Part shown: positions 1 to 13,197 of the stretch, piece after piece
How the letters are laid out: every line of letters starts with the position of its first letter
How positions within the stretch are numbered: the first letter of the stretch is position 1
From: Antedon mediterranea
Taxonomy: Eukaryota; Echinodermata; Crinoidea; Comatulida; Antedonidae
Reading direction: 5' to 3'
Length of the DNA stretch: 60,000 nt
Assembly: GCF_964355755.1 (NCBI RefSeq)
Contig: NC_092674.1
Span: forward strand, 20,550,001 to 20,610,000
Translations under genes and position numbers: made by a program
Notes under the pieces: generated by a model
Told to the model about the DNA's origin: nothing
Database searches by the model: none
The model's input: only the letters and a program-made list of their open reading frames with translations

Positions 1-960
1 TTTTACGGAGTAAACCAACGTTGACGCACACGCACGGAAGTAACACATCCGTGCGTCAACTCTGTTAAAGAAATACAAAGTTGACGTACGCGCAAAACGC
101 GTCACCTTTGCACAATGCAAAGAAGCATGCAAATAGGTTGAGCTAAAGTTATGAAAGAGAATATGCATGTTTCGTAAAACGCAACTGCATTGGCAAGAAT
201 AGATTAAGAAAAAAAATATCCTGATATGCATTTAAAAAATATAATTTCTACTAGGACCTACTATGCTATACTATTAAAAACATAAAAACAATACTAAGAT
301 GTTTACAATAAATTCATGCTTTGTTATTTATATCAAATAATAAGCTGGTATCGTATTTTCAGCCTTTGGCTTACCAGTCAATACATAATTAATAGCACAC
401 TCTATGGTTTGATATTATACAGATATTGACTGCTTAGAGGTTAAATATAAGATTTGACATTCCCGAGGGGATGTCAAATCTTATATTTAACCGATATAAA
501 AGGCAATATCTGTTATATTATATAGCCAAGAACAAGTCTGCTGGGTTGGGTGAAGCTAGGCTAGGCCTCCTATCCTATAGTATTTGTATTGTATTTAAAC
601 AAGCCTGCCTAGACACCTTACCTTGCGAAGAATAATATACAGATAATTACTAATTAATGATTCCTTGGCAATAAAATATTCACTTAGGCCTAGGTCGTTT
701 AAATTAACAGAAGAATTTCCATCAATAAGCCTATTAAAAATAATAATATTATAATCAGGTAGGCCGAATAAACAATTCGTCTTCTTCTCGATCTTCGAGG
801 AGCCGAATCACCGGATGTTCAGCGCGTACTAGTTACTAGGTTACTACTGTGAGTATTGACCAATCACAAATGGTGTTTCATCACATTTAGGGTGGACTTA
901 TAACAAATGAGGGCGGTATGTATGCATAGTTTAAATAGTTTAGATGATTAATTTCTTCAA
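1..960. other. AT-rich sequence without a gene
   Basis: No open frame with splice-like borders was seen on either strand. A short inverted pair of CGTTGACGCA / TGCGTCAAC type lies at about 19-60 and a long hairpin at 439-492 (separate entry). TAGGCCTA-type motifs are frequent. Confidence 0.6.
439..492. repeat. Long perfect hairpin, 22-bp arms
   Basis: Arms 439-460 and 471-492 are perfect inverted copies (left arm begins GGTTAAATATAAG). The 10-base centre TCCCGAGGGG is itself partly palindromic. Outside the arms, ACAGATATTG (419-429) and CAATATCTGT (about 504-513) are also complementary, so the fold could extend to more than 90 bases. It may be the end of a palindromic MITE or Helitron-like element. 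No gene is linked to it. Confidence 0.8.
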
Positions 961-963
961 GCA

Positions 964-1060
964 ACTTTCGTGGCGCAGCGGTTGAAGCGTTGTCTTGCGA
1001 TGAAGTGACAATTCCACCCGAGTTCAAGATCGAGTTGATGACTTTTGTTTATTTATCGGC
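964..1060 (+). mobile_element. tRNA-headed SINE-like fragment
   Basis: The stretch from 970 reads like a degenerate tRNA head: an A-box-like TGGCGCAGCGG at 971-981 and a B-box-like GAGTTCAAGAT at 1020-1030, spaced as in RNA polymerase III promoters. No proper acceptor stem or cloverleaf can be drawn, so this is a SINE relic and not a working tRNA gene. The element's 3' end is not resolved. Confidence 0.5.
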
Positions 1061-1078
1061 AACGCGAGTGTTGGCACA

Positions 1079-1172
1079 CGAAAATTACACAGTCAATATC
1101 ATCGTACTCGAGAATCTATATGTTTAATGACAGGGGACGCGAAAATTACACAGTCAATATCATCGTTCTCGA
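1079..1172. repeat. Two direct copies of a 34-bp unit, 61 bp apart
   Basis: The unit beginning CGAAAATTACACAG occurs at 1079-1112 and again at about 1140-1173, with only a few differences. It lies just after the SINE-like head and may be its body. Confidence 0.7.
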
Positions 1173-1459
1173 GGATATATACGATTTACATAGGCTATGT
1201 AATATATTTGTTTAGTAGCACTCTCTATATTTTGGGCCTCCTGATATTAATGTTTGGAGGTCTGCTTGCATATCAATTTTAATTTAAATCACGTGAAATA
1301 CAGATCACTCGTATTAAATAGCAACACTTGTTATTAAAAGGTACAATAAGTAAAATAATGCAATACTATACATTTGTATGTAGAGGCATATTATACATCA
1401 TCAAATTATTAATGTAATTTCAACACTTACGATGATTAAGAGCTCCCTTAGTTTTTTTA

Positions 1460-1770
1460 GTTCACCCTGCATATTAATATTCTACAAATTAATTTAATAT
1501 CATTAATACAATTGTTATTAATTATTAATACTGCACATGTTTTGTTAAATTGTAATGCATCAATTACTTGTGTAATTCAGAAAATTTGCAAGTTTCAAGT
1601 GAAAGTAAAAGGATATTAATATTGATTAGTGTACCCTGCTTATTAATATTCTACAACTTAATTTAATATCATTTAATACATTTTGCTAAAAATTTTATAC
1701 TGCAAATATTTGATTTAACCTTAACTACATCAATTTGATTTGTTAGTTAAAGTTGAAGTAAAAAGAAACT
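1460..1770. repeat. Diverged tandem repeat, about 168-bp period
   Basis: A segment beginning CACCCTGCATATTAATATTC near 1464 recurs near 1632 as ACCCTGCTTATTAATATTC. The match continues with substitutions through an AT-rich unit. No coding sense was found in 1,182-2,374 apart from this. Confidence 0.65.
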
Positions 1771-2374
1771 GCCATTTCGGCCTAAAAGTTTACGAATATT
1801 TATCTGATTTCAACAATACTCTTAATGCATTAAAAGTAATCTAGTAAGTGTATACAAATTAGTATATTGGTAGGAAATTGAGAAATGGAAATCAGAATCA
1901 ATATTCTTTAATTAGTATTTTCACTTCAACAATAATGTTATGTTGTAAATAAATTCCAATGAAACAAAACCCCAATTTATATACATTAACTTTCTCCTAT
2001 GTTATGTTATCCTTTGCTCTCTCCTCTCCTTTGCTTAAAAAACAATCATTTACAATACAGTACATTAAAAAATAATCTTGCTCTATAAATTTACTGTTTA
2101 CAGTCTCTTTATTGCAACGAAACCCACCCTTCACCCAATAAACCACATCCCCTTCCAATATACAATGCTATCATCACCATGTCTATAATAGATTGTTTCC
2201 AACAATTCACCATTTCTTAATCTCTGTCTACACTATCAAACTTTATGTGACAATAACATGCCCAAATATGGACCTGATGATGTCATATCACTACTAAATT
2301 TAGGCATGTCACACTTATTTTGTCAAATTAGTTTAAAAGTGTAGATAGAGCTTAAGTTATTTAGTAATCATTAA

Positions 2375-5300
2375 CTAATATCTTATGTCCGTGTACTTAT
2401 AAGTATTTTTATTTCCTCTTTGTAAGACAACAAATAAAATACCACCAACAATCAATAAGACAGCCACAACCGCAATTACAACACATACCACAATCAATGT
2501 TGTCTTACTACCTCCACTGTCAGCTGGGGTTCCAGTTGGGCTGGGTCCAGTTGGGCTGGGTCCAGTTGGGCTGGGTCCAGTTGGGCCGGGCCCAGTCGGG
2601 ATATGTTCAGTTGGGCTGCGTCCAGTTGGTATGGGTGCAGGAGGTGCTTCACACTCTGTTTCTGAAATGACAATAAATAGTATAGTAATACCTTTTATTA
2701 TAAACTTTTTTAAAGAATTCATCTGTTTTTGATAAATACAGTATAGTGTAATTCTTACTTTTATTACATTTAATAACATAAATTTAAATTGTTCATTTTG
2801 TTTATAATTTCAGAAAAAAAGATTGCATTTTTATTGTCTCTACAAAAGTACATAAACCCATTTGACTGTATTTGAGGTCTTTTAGCACAATAACATACTA
2901 ATAACATATGTTTCTCTGGTTACAACTACAGTATGAAAAAAGGTCACTAATATTCACTTAGTAGGCCTACAGTACTATTCATGTGACAATTCAGAAGACA
3001 CATCAGTTATAGGAAATATTACACCCAACGGATACTCTCTCAAACATGCTCCCCGTGCTGGTACTAAAAGAGGTGGTGGAGTTGCACTTCTTTACAAGGA
3101 AAGCATAGCGGTTAAATGTTATGACACGGGATTATTACCAAAATCATTTGAACTGCTAAATGTGGAAATAGTCAGCAATGCATCCTCAGTTTTCCTCGTA
3201 GCAGTATATCGTCCTCAAAGCAAATCAACGGGTTGCAGTCTAAATGTTTTCACTGAAGAATTCTCAACTTTGGTTGATCACTATGTATTGAAGCCGGCTC
3301 CCATACTATTCGTTGGAGACTTTAACATCCATGTGGATATGCCAAATGATGCAGATGCAATTCATTTTCGGAATCTACTTGTAGCAAGCAGTCTTCAACA
3401 GCATGTGTCTACACCTACACACCAACATGGTCATACATTAGACTTGCTGATCACTCGTTCATCTGATCCTCCTGTTTTCTCAAACCTTAATGTCATTGAT
3501 GGTATATCAGATCACTATGCAATCACATGTAATCTCCTTATCAAGAAGCCACCCGTAATCACTAAATCCATCGAAACTCGTCATTGGAATGCTATAAATT
3601 TTGAGACATTATGTAAAGATATCACAGAGTCTGATCTCGGAACTTCGCTCTCAAATCTTGATTTATCAAGTAAAGTACGACTATATGTCACCACTTTGAG
3701 TGAACTTCTTGACAAACACGCACCACCGAAAAAGAGAACAGTTAAGGTCCGACCAAACACTAGTTGGTATAACAGTGACATCTATGCTGAGAAAAGAACA
3801 AAGCGTAAGCTTGAAAAGAAATGGAGAATCTCTCATCTGGAAATAGATCGTCAAGCTTACATTGCACAGAAGAGGAATGTAAATTCCATGGTAAGAAAGG
3901 CAAAGGCCAACTACTACATTGGCTTGTGTGAAGAACATGCAGCAGATCAGAAAGGACTTTTTAAAATTGTTAACCAACTCCTTCATCATCGCCAGGTATC
4001 ACCTCTCCCAGATAGTCTTTCTGACTTAGATCTTGCGAACAGGTTCTGTCAGTTTTTCACAGACAAGATCAAGATCATCAGAGACGACTTCAAGATTGAT
4101 GACATGTCATTTAATGAGCCTGTGACAGCAGTTCATCAGCATCTCACAACATTTACACCAGCATCTCAAGATGAGATCCGCAACATTCTGATGAAATCAC
4201 CAACAAAATCATGCAGGTTAGATCCAGTTCCTACTTCTATACTGAAGAAGTGTATAGACGCAGTTGTTCCAATAATAACGGAAATCATTAACCATTCTCT
4301 TAATACCGGCATAGTGCCAGATGAACTGAAAATTGCTCACGTTCGTCCTTTAATAAAAAAGCAAAACTTGGATCATAACACGCTGAAAAATTACCGCCCG
4401 GTGTCGAATCTTTCTTTTCTTGGAAAGACTCTGGAGCGTGTAGTGACATCACGCATTACTCCATATCTTCAAAAGCATAATTTAAATGAGAATTACCAGT
4501 CGGCATATCGTGCATGTCATAGCACGGAGAGTTCCCTTTTAAAGGTACAGAATGATTTGTTACAAGGAATGAATGATGGGAAAATAACGCTATTGGTGTT
4601 GTTGGATTTGTCAGCAGCGTTTGATACAGTTGATCACCAAAGACTGATAACCCGTCTGAGAAATCGCATTGGCATAAATGGTGTTGCTCTTAACTGGTTC
4701 CAGTCATATCTTACAGGAAGACGTCAGCTAGTCTGTATCAATGATGCATTCTCAGATGAAGCTTGCCTGGAATATGGTGTACCACAGGGGTCAGTAATTG
4801 GGCCTGGCCAGTTTTCCATTTATACGCTTCCCCTTGGTGACATTATTCGCAAACACAGTCTACATTTCCATTTCTATGCAGATGATACACAGATTTATGT
4901 GTCAGTAAATCCAGTGCAAAGGGATGTTGCTGCAGCAATCAGTAAGATGGAAGCCTGTATAGAAGATGTTCGCAATTGGATGACAACAAATTACCTAAAG
5001 TTGAATGATGGAAAGACAGAGTTTATTATCGTCGGGTCTAAATGTAACATCTCCAAAATCAACATCACACAATCAGAATCGGAAACTCTAACATCGCTCC
5101 CTCATCGGTGGTCCGGAATCTGGGAATCATGCTGGATAGTAATCTCACTATGGAAGCACAAATAACAACTGTATCCAAAGCAGCATGCATATCGATTAGG
5201 AACCTTGGTCGTATTCGCGGTAATCTTAACAAGAAAACAGCTGAATTGATTGTACACTCATTTGTCACTTCTAAAATTGACATTGGTAATGCCTTGTTGT

Positions 5301-8300
5301 TTGGCATACCAAAATCTCAAATACAACGTTTGCAGCGCTTTCAAAATATGGCAGCTAGAATTGTAACTTATACAAAATCAAACGCTCACATAACTCCTGT
5401 CCTGATGGATTTGCATTGGTTGCCTGTTCAACAACGTATTAAGTACAAACTTGCGTTGTTTGTATTCAAGATCCTAAATGACAGTGCTCCTGCTTATTTA
5501 TCTGACCTTGTGGATCGTTACGAATCATCCCGCAGAGGCCTACGATCATTGTCACAAAACCTTCTTCAAGAGCGTAGAGCGAAAAATCAGTGGGGTCAGA
5601 GATCTTTTTACGTTGCGGCCGCAAGTGTATGGAACAGCTTACCAGCAACAGTTAAATGCTCAACTAGTCTAAACAGTTTCAAGACCAACCTAAAGACGTC
5701 GCTATTCGCTGATGTTCTCGCACGTTGTTAATGCACAAAGCGCCATGAGCGCCACATGGGTGGAGGATACCGGCGCTATATAAGTTTTCATTTATTATTA
5801 TTACAATTGAGTCATGGTAGTTTACATTTTAATCCTATTATTATTAACAAAATGTTTTAAATATAGTACATTATTCAATGAATGAATGCATGCATTCAAT
5901 TTTAATTAAATTTAAGTTACTGTTGTAGGACCCCACAAAATAAAGTTATTGTTGTAGCTTGTATTGCCTTTCCTTTCCGATTTTTTTTTTAGTGTTGTAA
6001 AATATGTATTATACTGTCAGTGTCATCAACATTATAATTAAGACAAAGTTAAATGTCCAAAGTATGCAATAAACTTACTAGTTCCATAACCACCACCTGA
6101 AACAGCCTGTGCAAAAGGTTGCATTTTGACATTAAACATGCTGACTCCAATAGGACTAAGACCAAGATTGAATTCCACTTTATCACAACCAATGTAACTT
6201 CCAATCTCAGCAGACGGTTGGTAGTCCTTCGTTTTCTCATTAAACATTTGTCCTGATATTTAAAAAAAAGTGACCAAATGATATACAGTAAGACATTACA
6301 AAATTGTAATGTTACGGACTGACTTAAATAAGTCTAGAATCAGTTTTTCTTTAAAATCAAGCATTCAAAAAGGGCTTCTCTGATGAACAGTTTTGTTTAG
6401 ATAAAATTAAAATTGCATGCAATGCATGAATGATTTTTCCCGCAATGCATAATTATTAATTCTTTTTTTTAATGAAGAATTCATGTCATTGTCATTAATA
6501 AAAATCAAAATAAAATACAAATTTTGATTTGACCGATCAACCCTACTGTATGTTTCAATTAATACATGCACTTGGGCAACACAATTTTTGTTTACATAGC
6601 CTGAATAATTTCAGAACAATGTGTAATTTACAACTTTACTTTAAAAGCGTTTTATTATTAAATAATAAAATGCTATACCTGATCGTTTTATATTTGTAGG
6701 AAAATGATTGTCAACAACATACTGGAGTGTGACCGTATCTAGTTTATATTTGCCACCATCTTTAATAAAATCCAGAATAAACTTCCAGAGAAGTCTTGAA
6801 TCACTCGGAGATAAGTAGAAGCGAAGTAGGAGTTTAGCAGACTGAGCATCACAAGTAGACTCATCAAACATTGCATAACTTGCCAAATCAACATCAACGG
6901 TGCTGTTCTATGGCAAGAGAAACAAACAAAATAAATTAAATAAACGATCCTACTACACTACACTCAATAAAGAGGTGGATCCATAGAATGCTACGAGTGT
7001 GCTCCTTTTTTAAATCTAAAATAAAATTATAAACAACTTCTTTATATACTGTGTCTATTTTTGTAAGACTAACATTACAAAATTTAACTGGCTCCACCCT
7101 TAGGAAGATAGTGCAATTTAATAATCTCCAGATACTAGGAGTGTTTAGTATTAGATGGTTCGATTTAGTTATAATTTTGGATTGAAGTTGATTAGGGATT
7201 AATGCTACATTTAGAGCCTAGGATTATGTGGTACCAATTGTTATAGTTTTGAGGCTTCTGATGTTTAAGTAACACTAAATAAAAACAAATATTCAACATT
7301 ACTTTACAAAAAACACATAATATGTCTTCCTATATTTATGCACTTGTCAATTGTATGACCCATTATACAACCCCGGGAGAGGTACGTCGTTTAAAATAAT
7401 TACTGACGCAGGGGTGCGTCAAAAAACCTAGATGGTACGTCACATCAATGAACAAAGGTGTGTCAATGTCCGTCACTTTACTACCCACCATATCATAAAC
7501 AACATGTTCACAGTGCGTCAAAATGGGTTCGTTATGGTCACCTAAAGTAAGTCAAATATTTGACGGATGGGTGGGTCATGGTATTCATAAGGTATGATAC
7601 ACCGAGAGAGAGAGAGAGTTGTATAGTGGGTCATACAATTGACAAGTGCATTTTATTAACTGTTTGCATCAATATTCAACTTTTATAGGTTTTTGGTTTC
7701 AGTTTCAACCTGTCAGCGAATGTAGAACGACGATTAAACTAAATGGTTAAAATTATCACTACAGTTTAATATTTAATTTTCTAAAGAAAAGCAGATAATA
7801 ACAAAAGAAAATTAAATATTTACATTATTTACCATTACAAAAGAACCTATTAAACACTGTATAATGCATTTATTTTATACATCACTATTGAAAAGCGTTT
7901 ATTCTGTAAATGAATGAAACTAATGGATAACTAGACATGAAACTCGTCACTTTGACGAGTTAGTTATCCGCACGACAAACGCCACGTGCACGTCATACGT
8001 TGGAATATTGGACACAGAAAAAAGATTATGGCATTATGACCTGAAGAAGAATATGATTATGTTATTATTGCTGAATTCTGTTATTTTGTGTCATATAGTA
8101 TACACAGTATAATCTGTATACATCACATACAGTGTAGAATAGGTGAAATTACGGGACCCACTATTTATTCCCATTTTTAACATGTTGACGGTTTCAAAAT
8201 GAAACCCGAAGGTAGCAATTTTGGAAGGAAATTATCTCAGCAACAACATATTAGCATGTATAAGAAATTTGAATACGTGAAATATTGATGCGCGCTCTTT

Positions 8301-10130
8301 TAAATGTAATGAATTATAATGCAAAAGATGAAAATACGACTTTTTTTATTTAACTGGCCATATGATGACGTCACAACATCCGATTGGCAAAATGTTCACA
8401 TGATTTCGTATCTACAATTCAATAGCTTCCAGAAAACGTTTTAATCGTGATTATCACATTTCATTCTTACAAGCTATAACAGATTAAAATTTACTGTAAA
8501 GATGAAATTTATGCAACATGTAATTTAAATTTTTAGGCATGATGACGTCATAAAAATTAAAATATTTTTAACTCATGCGAAAGACAGTTGATTGACCTAG
8601 ACAATATCAAAATCGGGGTGAAAATGGAAAACGGATAAGTGTAGATGCGCTCTATTAAATGTGATGAGCTATGACGAAAGATACAAAAATCCTAAATTTT
8701 GTATTCGCGTGGCCATACAGTGACGTCACAATGTCCGGTTAGCCATATTAATGCATGATCCGATATTTACAACTCATCAACTTCCAGAATATGCAATAAA
8801 AATAACTTTTACCGTTTAGTTTAGAAACTACGACTGTTTAAAAAAAGGTATAATTTTGACAAATTTTGACAAATTTTTGAACTTTTTCATCAAAAACGCA
8901 CATAAATTATCCAATTCGACGTGCCCGTATGACGTAATTTTAAGTCGAAAATGTTTAGAAATTGGTAAAATTACTAGAAAAGGGTGGAAAAACATAAATC
9001 ACGCAAAAAAAATTGTTCTTAACGCTACGTGTGCACCGCACGCGTAAAAAAATGCGCACGCGTGGGAATTTTTGACATGCTCAAAATGACATGAAACGCG
9101 TAGAAAGTTGATTAAAAATTGATTTTTCTCATTTTGAAATTTTAAACGCGCATGCGCGCGTAACTTCGTGTGAAACATGCCATTTTTTCCCCACAGTTAG
9201 TTAGCGCAAGATATAAATTAAACTTTTGTTAAGTTTCAATTTAAATTGTTATATGGTTTTCGATCTATATTAAATACGCGAAATTCGTAAAAACGCAACT
9301 CTGTCGTCATTCACAATAGGAGGTGCACAATTTCACGTGAATGCCCACATGTTGACAAAGTTATAAAATGTTATGTTTACACGTTTTTGAGTTACGCGAG
9401 ACACAAAATTGACAGAAAGAAAGAATAATACAGAAAAAAAAAAAGATGATTTCATACAGTTACAAGGAGTTATCCGCTGAATGCGGATAACTAATTAAAG
9501 GTGCATGCTATTCGAGGTACCTTGACGTTGAGTGAAGGAGAAATTACTGAAGCCTACTAAGGTTGTAAAAATAATTGTAATTGTAAAATTGTGAAACTTT
9601 AGGGCTGCGAATTAAATGAAATGAGCCATAGGAAGAGTACAGATACTTACTGTTCCATTATTATAAGTTACAGGTATTGTAAATCTTGCTCCAAAAGTCA
9701 TCTTCATACAGTCTTTAAACGTCCAGTTGCCTGATTTAGGTGGGGTGTCTGGATTCACACAACTTCCAAGTACTACAACTGATGCTACAATAATAATAAT
9801 CAAATATTAGAATCAAAATCAGATGCAACAAAAATAGCATAAAATTAAGTACATTACGACGACCATACTCTCTGAAAGAAAATAGGCCTAATAATTACAC
9901 AGACCATTGAGGTAATAGTTATATCTCCATGCACAAACCAGTCATTCAAAAGAGGGCGAAATGACCATTTACCTCATAGATAGCCCCTCCTCGCTTCAGT
10001 GCTGCCCAGTAAAAGGCCTAGCCTATATAGCCTAGGGCTAGGCCTTTACTACAAAATAACCTACTACTGTACACTAGATTATAACCTACATACCAAATGT
10101 TAAGAAAATACAAAAGTATTTATTTTCCAT
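2375..10130 (-). CDS. LAMP-like lysosomal membrane glycoprotein, five exons
   Basis: The coding exons are 10130-10094, 9784-9651, 6907-6679, 6252-6079 and 2661-2375 (861 nt, 286 residues). All borders are GT-AG and the phases fit (1, 0, 1, 1). Residues 1-20 are a hydrophobic signal peptide. The lumenal part matches the LAMP-family domain: WTFKDC near residue 38 followed by FGARFTIPV, a Cys at 76 before a LLLRF strand, YIGC at 156, the block FNVKMQPF and the closing Cys 195. This gives the four conserved cysteines for two disulfides. A Pro-Thr-Gly hinge (about 196-240), one transmembrane helix (247-271) and a short cytosolic tail follow. The tail carries YTDI (281-284), which fits the YxxPhi lysosomal sorting signal. 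N-glycosylation sites (NWT, NGT, NST) are present. The family tail usually ends in GYxxPhi; here two residues follow the motif. Start ATG chosen for the signal peptide. Transposons fill the introns. Confidence 0.85.
2532..2635 (-). repeat. 15-bp coding minisatellite (Pro-Thr-Gly hinge)
   Basis: A 15-bp unit (TCCAGTTGGGCTGGG on plus) repeats with variants in the last exon of the LAMP-like gene and encodes PTGPS-type pentapeptides. This is the flexible, probably O-glycosylated hinge between the lumenal domain and the membrane helix. The unit length keeps the frame, so copy number could vary between alleles. Confidence 0.8.
2978..5800 (+). mobile_element. CR1-like LINE, 5'-truncated, one frameshift
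   Basis: The element lies in the last intron of the LAMP-like gene, in the opposite orientation. Reading starts inside the APE-type endonuclease (GGGVALLYK near 3,070; VGDFNIHVD near 3,315; SDHYAITC near 3,510). The reverse transcriptase follows (NYRPVSNLSFLGK near 4,390; LLDLSAAFDTVDH near 4,600; PQGSVIGP near 4,785; FYADDTQIY, active-site YADD, near 4,875). The main frame runs 3,162-5,165. The C-terminal part (LHWLPVQQRIKYK, SVWNSLP) continues in another frame, 5,108-5,731, so one frameshift lies near 5,090-5,110. The 3' end has the GGCGCTATATAAG motif and an ATTATT tail, as in CR1/L2-group elements. The 5' end is lost, so it cannot move by itself. Confidence 0.85.
7338..7651. mobile_element. 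MITE with 34-bp terminal inverted repeats
   Basis: Ends 7338-7371 and 7618-7651 (ATGCACTTGTCAATTG...) are inverted copies with a single mismatch, bounding 314 bp. The inside holds several GACGCA/TGCGTC pairs and a GA microsatellite near the right end, and no ORF. The target duplication is unclear because both flanks are T/A-rich. It lies in the second intron of the LAMP-like gene. Confidence 0.75.
7925..9494. mobile_element. Hairpin-ended element, Helitron/Helentron-like candidate
   Basis: The left edge is a nested hairpin at 7925-7969: GGATAACTA pairs with AGTTATCC and AACTCGTC with GACGAGTT around ACTTT. The right edge has a perfect hairpin, GTTATCCGC-TGAAT-GCGGATAAC (9469-9491). It overlaps CTAA at 9491-9494, which is followed by T, as expected for a Helitron 3' CTRR end. 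A clear 5' TC was not found, so the class is open. Inside, two diverged units of about 310 bp contain TGACGTCACAA (near 8,365 and 8,720). No convincing gene; the 8,856-9,047 frame is AT-rich noise. Confidence 0.5.
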
Positions 10131-11269
10131 TATGACATATAAATGCAACAACAGGGGCCGGGAAAGAGAAAGCGCCGAACGATTTAATCATCAATAATAA
10201 AGGAAAACAAAACACCACCGATGCTTATGAAACGCTAATAGTGTATTATTTATTAAATCTGAAACTTAAGCACGGAATGGGATGGGCTAATGACTATTCT
10301 CTTTAGGGTGATGTGTGTTTGGGTAGAGTGCGATGGTCCCTTGTTTTTTGGTTTTTTTTTTCTTGTTTTTAAAAGCAGAAAATAGTTTTATTTTAGCTGA
10401 CCAGAACTGAACTAGCGAAACTATTTTTCTTCAATGGAAACACGCCACCGATGAACCAATTCTCTCCACTTTCCAAGGGGCCGTATTAATTTAGGCATGC
10501 AGATAGAAGGAAATCAATTATGAAGGAAATGTTATTTCCTTTATAATGTGTTGCTAGTATCTCAAGTTCAACATACGACTGTCGTCAGTTTTAAGGCACC
10601 TACGAAACGAACCGTTATATAATTATGTTTATTTTTTTCTAACTGGTTGAGGATCTGTTAAATAATGAGTGCCGCGCTCCGAAAAGGACAATAACAATCA
10701 TATGGTTTGGTAGGCTAGTCCCATGCACATCCTCCAAACCCATTCATCCAATTATCCGGACGGCCCCATCCTATATCATTTAATTGACTCTTTAACTGTT
10801 GGGACATTCTGTTTCTTTTCATTGTTTTTAACAAACAATGATTTACACGGCCAACTGGTGTTAAAATCAGTTCCGGGATTAAATTTCCCGGAAATGTTAA
10901 TACACGCGCGCCAAGATGTATCTCGTGATACGAATAGATGCTTAGATAAGAGCAATCTTATCTATGGAACGCCAAAAAGAACAAACTGTCATGACGATCA
11001 CATAACCCAAGGAGTTAATTATCATATAGCTAACTATTATAATGTTTTAAAGAGAGAAATCGGATGAAAATTAATATATTAAATAGGCCTATCACCTTCA
11101 ATAGTAAAGCACTTATTTTGCGCTGCAGCAAAATAATGGTTGTTTCCTATCAATAATTTGTTTTTTATTGCAGAGCAACATCGGGTAAATAGTGTTATAT
11201 CGATTGTGATATTGTGATACTTCTGAATGTTAATTAAAGTATTCGCAAATTGAACTTGTTACTACAGTA
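10131..11269. other. 5' flank of the LAMP-like gene, no gene recognised
   Basis: This holds the presumed promoter side of the minus-strand LAMP-like gene; no TATA box or other element could be assigned with confidence. A 114-codon frame at 10,723-11,067 has no family resemblance and no splice-site support. Confidence 0.4.
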
Positions 11270-11499
11270 TAACAAAAACAATTTTCATTTCAATGTGAAT
11301 AATAAAAATTCATATTTTTATCTTATTCTTATCTTATTTAACAGAATGTGACCTTTTGTTAATGTACAATTTTTAATTAACTGTTTTCTTCTCTTGTTTT
11401 TATTCTCATATGTATAAACTATACAGTCTAAATAAAATGCTATCAGTAACTAACTAATATCTCTTGTTATCTTCCTTTATATTCGTTTTCTATTATAAT

Positions 11500-12800
11500 T
11501 TTTAATTCTTGCAAACGTTTGATAAAAGTTATGTTTATTTCTACAGTATCATGTCACATTTGCTTTATAATTTTTACAATGATGATCCAAATAAGAAATT
11601 GAATATGTATGGCTGTATTATCTCTGATGTTAAAATAAACAATCTCAAAATTATTGCTTTCAAAAATAGACGCAATCTTAAGGAACATTGAAAAATAGAA
11701 TTATAAAAATATTAAATTACAAATTGTTAATTCGAATAATTACCATGGTGTTATTTTTAGTTCAAATGGCTTATCGAACAAATCAATACAACACAATCAA
11801 CAAAAAGCAATCTTATCTTTACTACCAATTAATACATGGAACCATATTTTTGATTTGAAAATACTTCCTATTTTAACATACGGAAGTAAAATCTGGGGAA
11901 TGTCAGACAGTACTAAACACTTCCGAGTTAGGTAGATTACCACTTTTTTTGGATTGTTTGGTTACAGTTGTAAGATTTTGGATACATATTCATGATAGAT
12001 TTATTTTTAAGTACAATGAGTTTTAACTTTTCAAGTTTAATCGTAATGAGAATTGTTGGGTACAACAGGTCAAGCAGTTATTTTTTCTACTGGTTTTGGT
12101 TATATCTGGTTACAACAATTTGTTCATAGTAAAAGTTTATTTTTGAAACAATTTAAGTTACGCTTATGTGATACTGAAAAACTAAAATGCATTCAACAAT
12201 GTTTACATCATATGTTAATGTTCTTTTCTCTTATAAAAAAGAAATATCTTTAAGTTACCATTCGACCAATATTATTAATTTTAAACAAAGAAAATTATTA
12301 ACCAAATTACGTTTAGGGATTTTAGAGCTTGAAATCGAAAAGGGGAGATGGGAATGCTTAGAAAGACACATAAGAGAACGTGTAAATTATATATAAAAAT
12401 AATATTGTTGGGGATGAATTTCATTTTATTTTATAATGATTTAAGAAACAAATTTATTCCAAGATTTAGTCGTGTCTATCCTTCTATTAACAAACTATGT
12501 TTATTACTTATAATTTCGGAAATACGTCTACTTTGCTTTTGAAAGAAAGAAGAAGATATGGTGATACTTTCCCCGTCATTATCTGGGTTGCAGGGCTTGT
12601 TGATACATGAGGAATATGCGTCTAATCATGTTACCATATACAATTTTAAAAAATCTGTATGCATGTTATTTCGTCCAAAACGACGCAAACTTAATGGTGA
12701 TCCTGAAGTATTTGTATGTAATAATCAATTTTTGACAAAGTGAAGTACCTTGGACACATTATTAATAATGACCTAAGAGTACATAATGCGGCAAATAGAT
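11500..12800 (+). mobile_element. Decayed LINE fragments
   Basis: Stretches resemble the C-terminal part of a LINE reverse-transcriptase protein in shifting frames: FDLKILPILTYGSKIWG near 11,850-11,900, and a GDEFHF block near 12,405. These are followed by DMVILSPSLSGLQ (12,555-12,600) and MLFRPKRRKLNG (12,660-12,700), which belong to a second fragment in the usual order after YADD. Many stops interrupt. Block B has only the second fragment, so the first is an insertion. Confidence 0.6.
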
Positions 12801-13142
12801 CTCTGAGTATAAGAGCAAATTCCAGACCAACATCACTATGATAATATGCTAAGCACTCATATATCAGCAAAATGAACACTATAACTATGCATTTAATATG
12901 GGTGTAATAGTACAAATGATCTTGAAATTCAATTTGGTCGCTGAAATGGTCGAAAAAAAATAACTGTTTTGGCACAGAAATAATGATAATTGTTTAAATA
13001 CTGGAAGTAGCTTTGCGACAGAAAGCTAGGAAATTGTGAACATAAGCTCTGTAAGCTCTCTCTCTCTTTTTTATGTAGGCCCTACTTAGCATTAATTACA
13101 ATTACTTCAGATCAGGGAAACCGTCTGATAATTGTAGTAATG

Positions 13143-13182
<40 letters not shown>

Positions 13183-13197
13183 ATAATGATGATGATG
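13143..13197. repeat. (GAT)n microsatellite
   Basis: A near-perfect run of GAT/ATG triplets. The corresponding site in block B (about 40,512-40,541) is shorter, showing length change after duplication. Confidence 0.95.

Noticed and set aside
968-1048. Possible tRNA gene
   Set aside because: Box A and B motifs are present but no acceptor stem or cloverleaf forms; it reads as a SINE head.
10723-11067. 114-codon ORF as a gene
   Set aside because: No recognisable motif, no splice signals in keeping with it, and composition like the surrounding AT-rich DNA.
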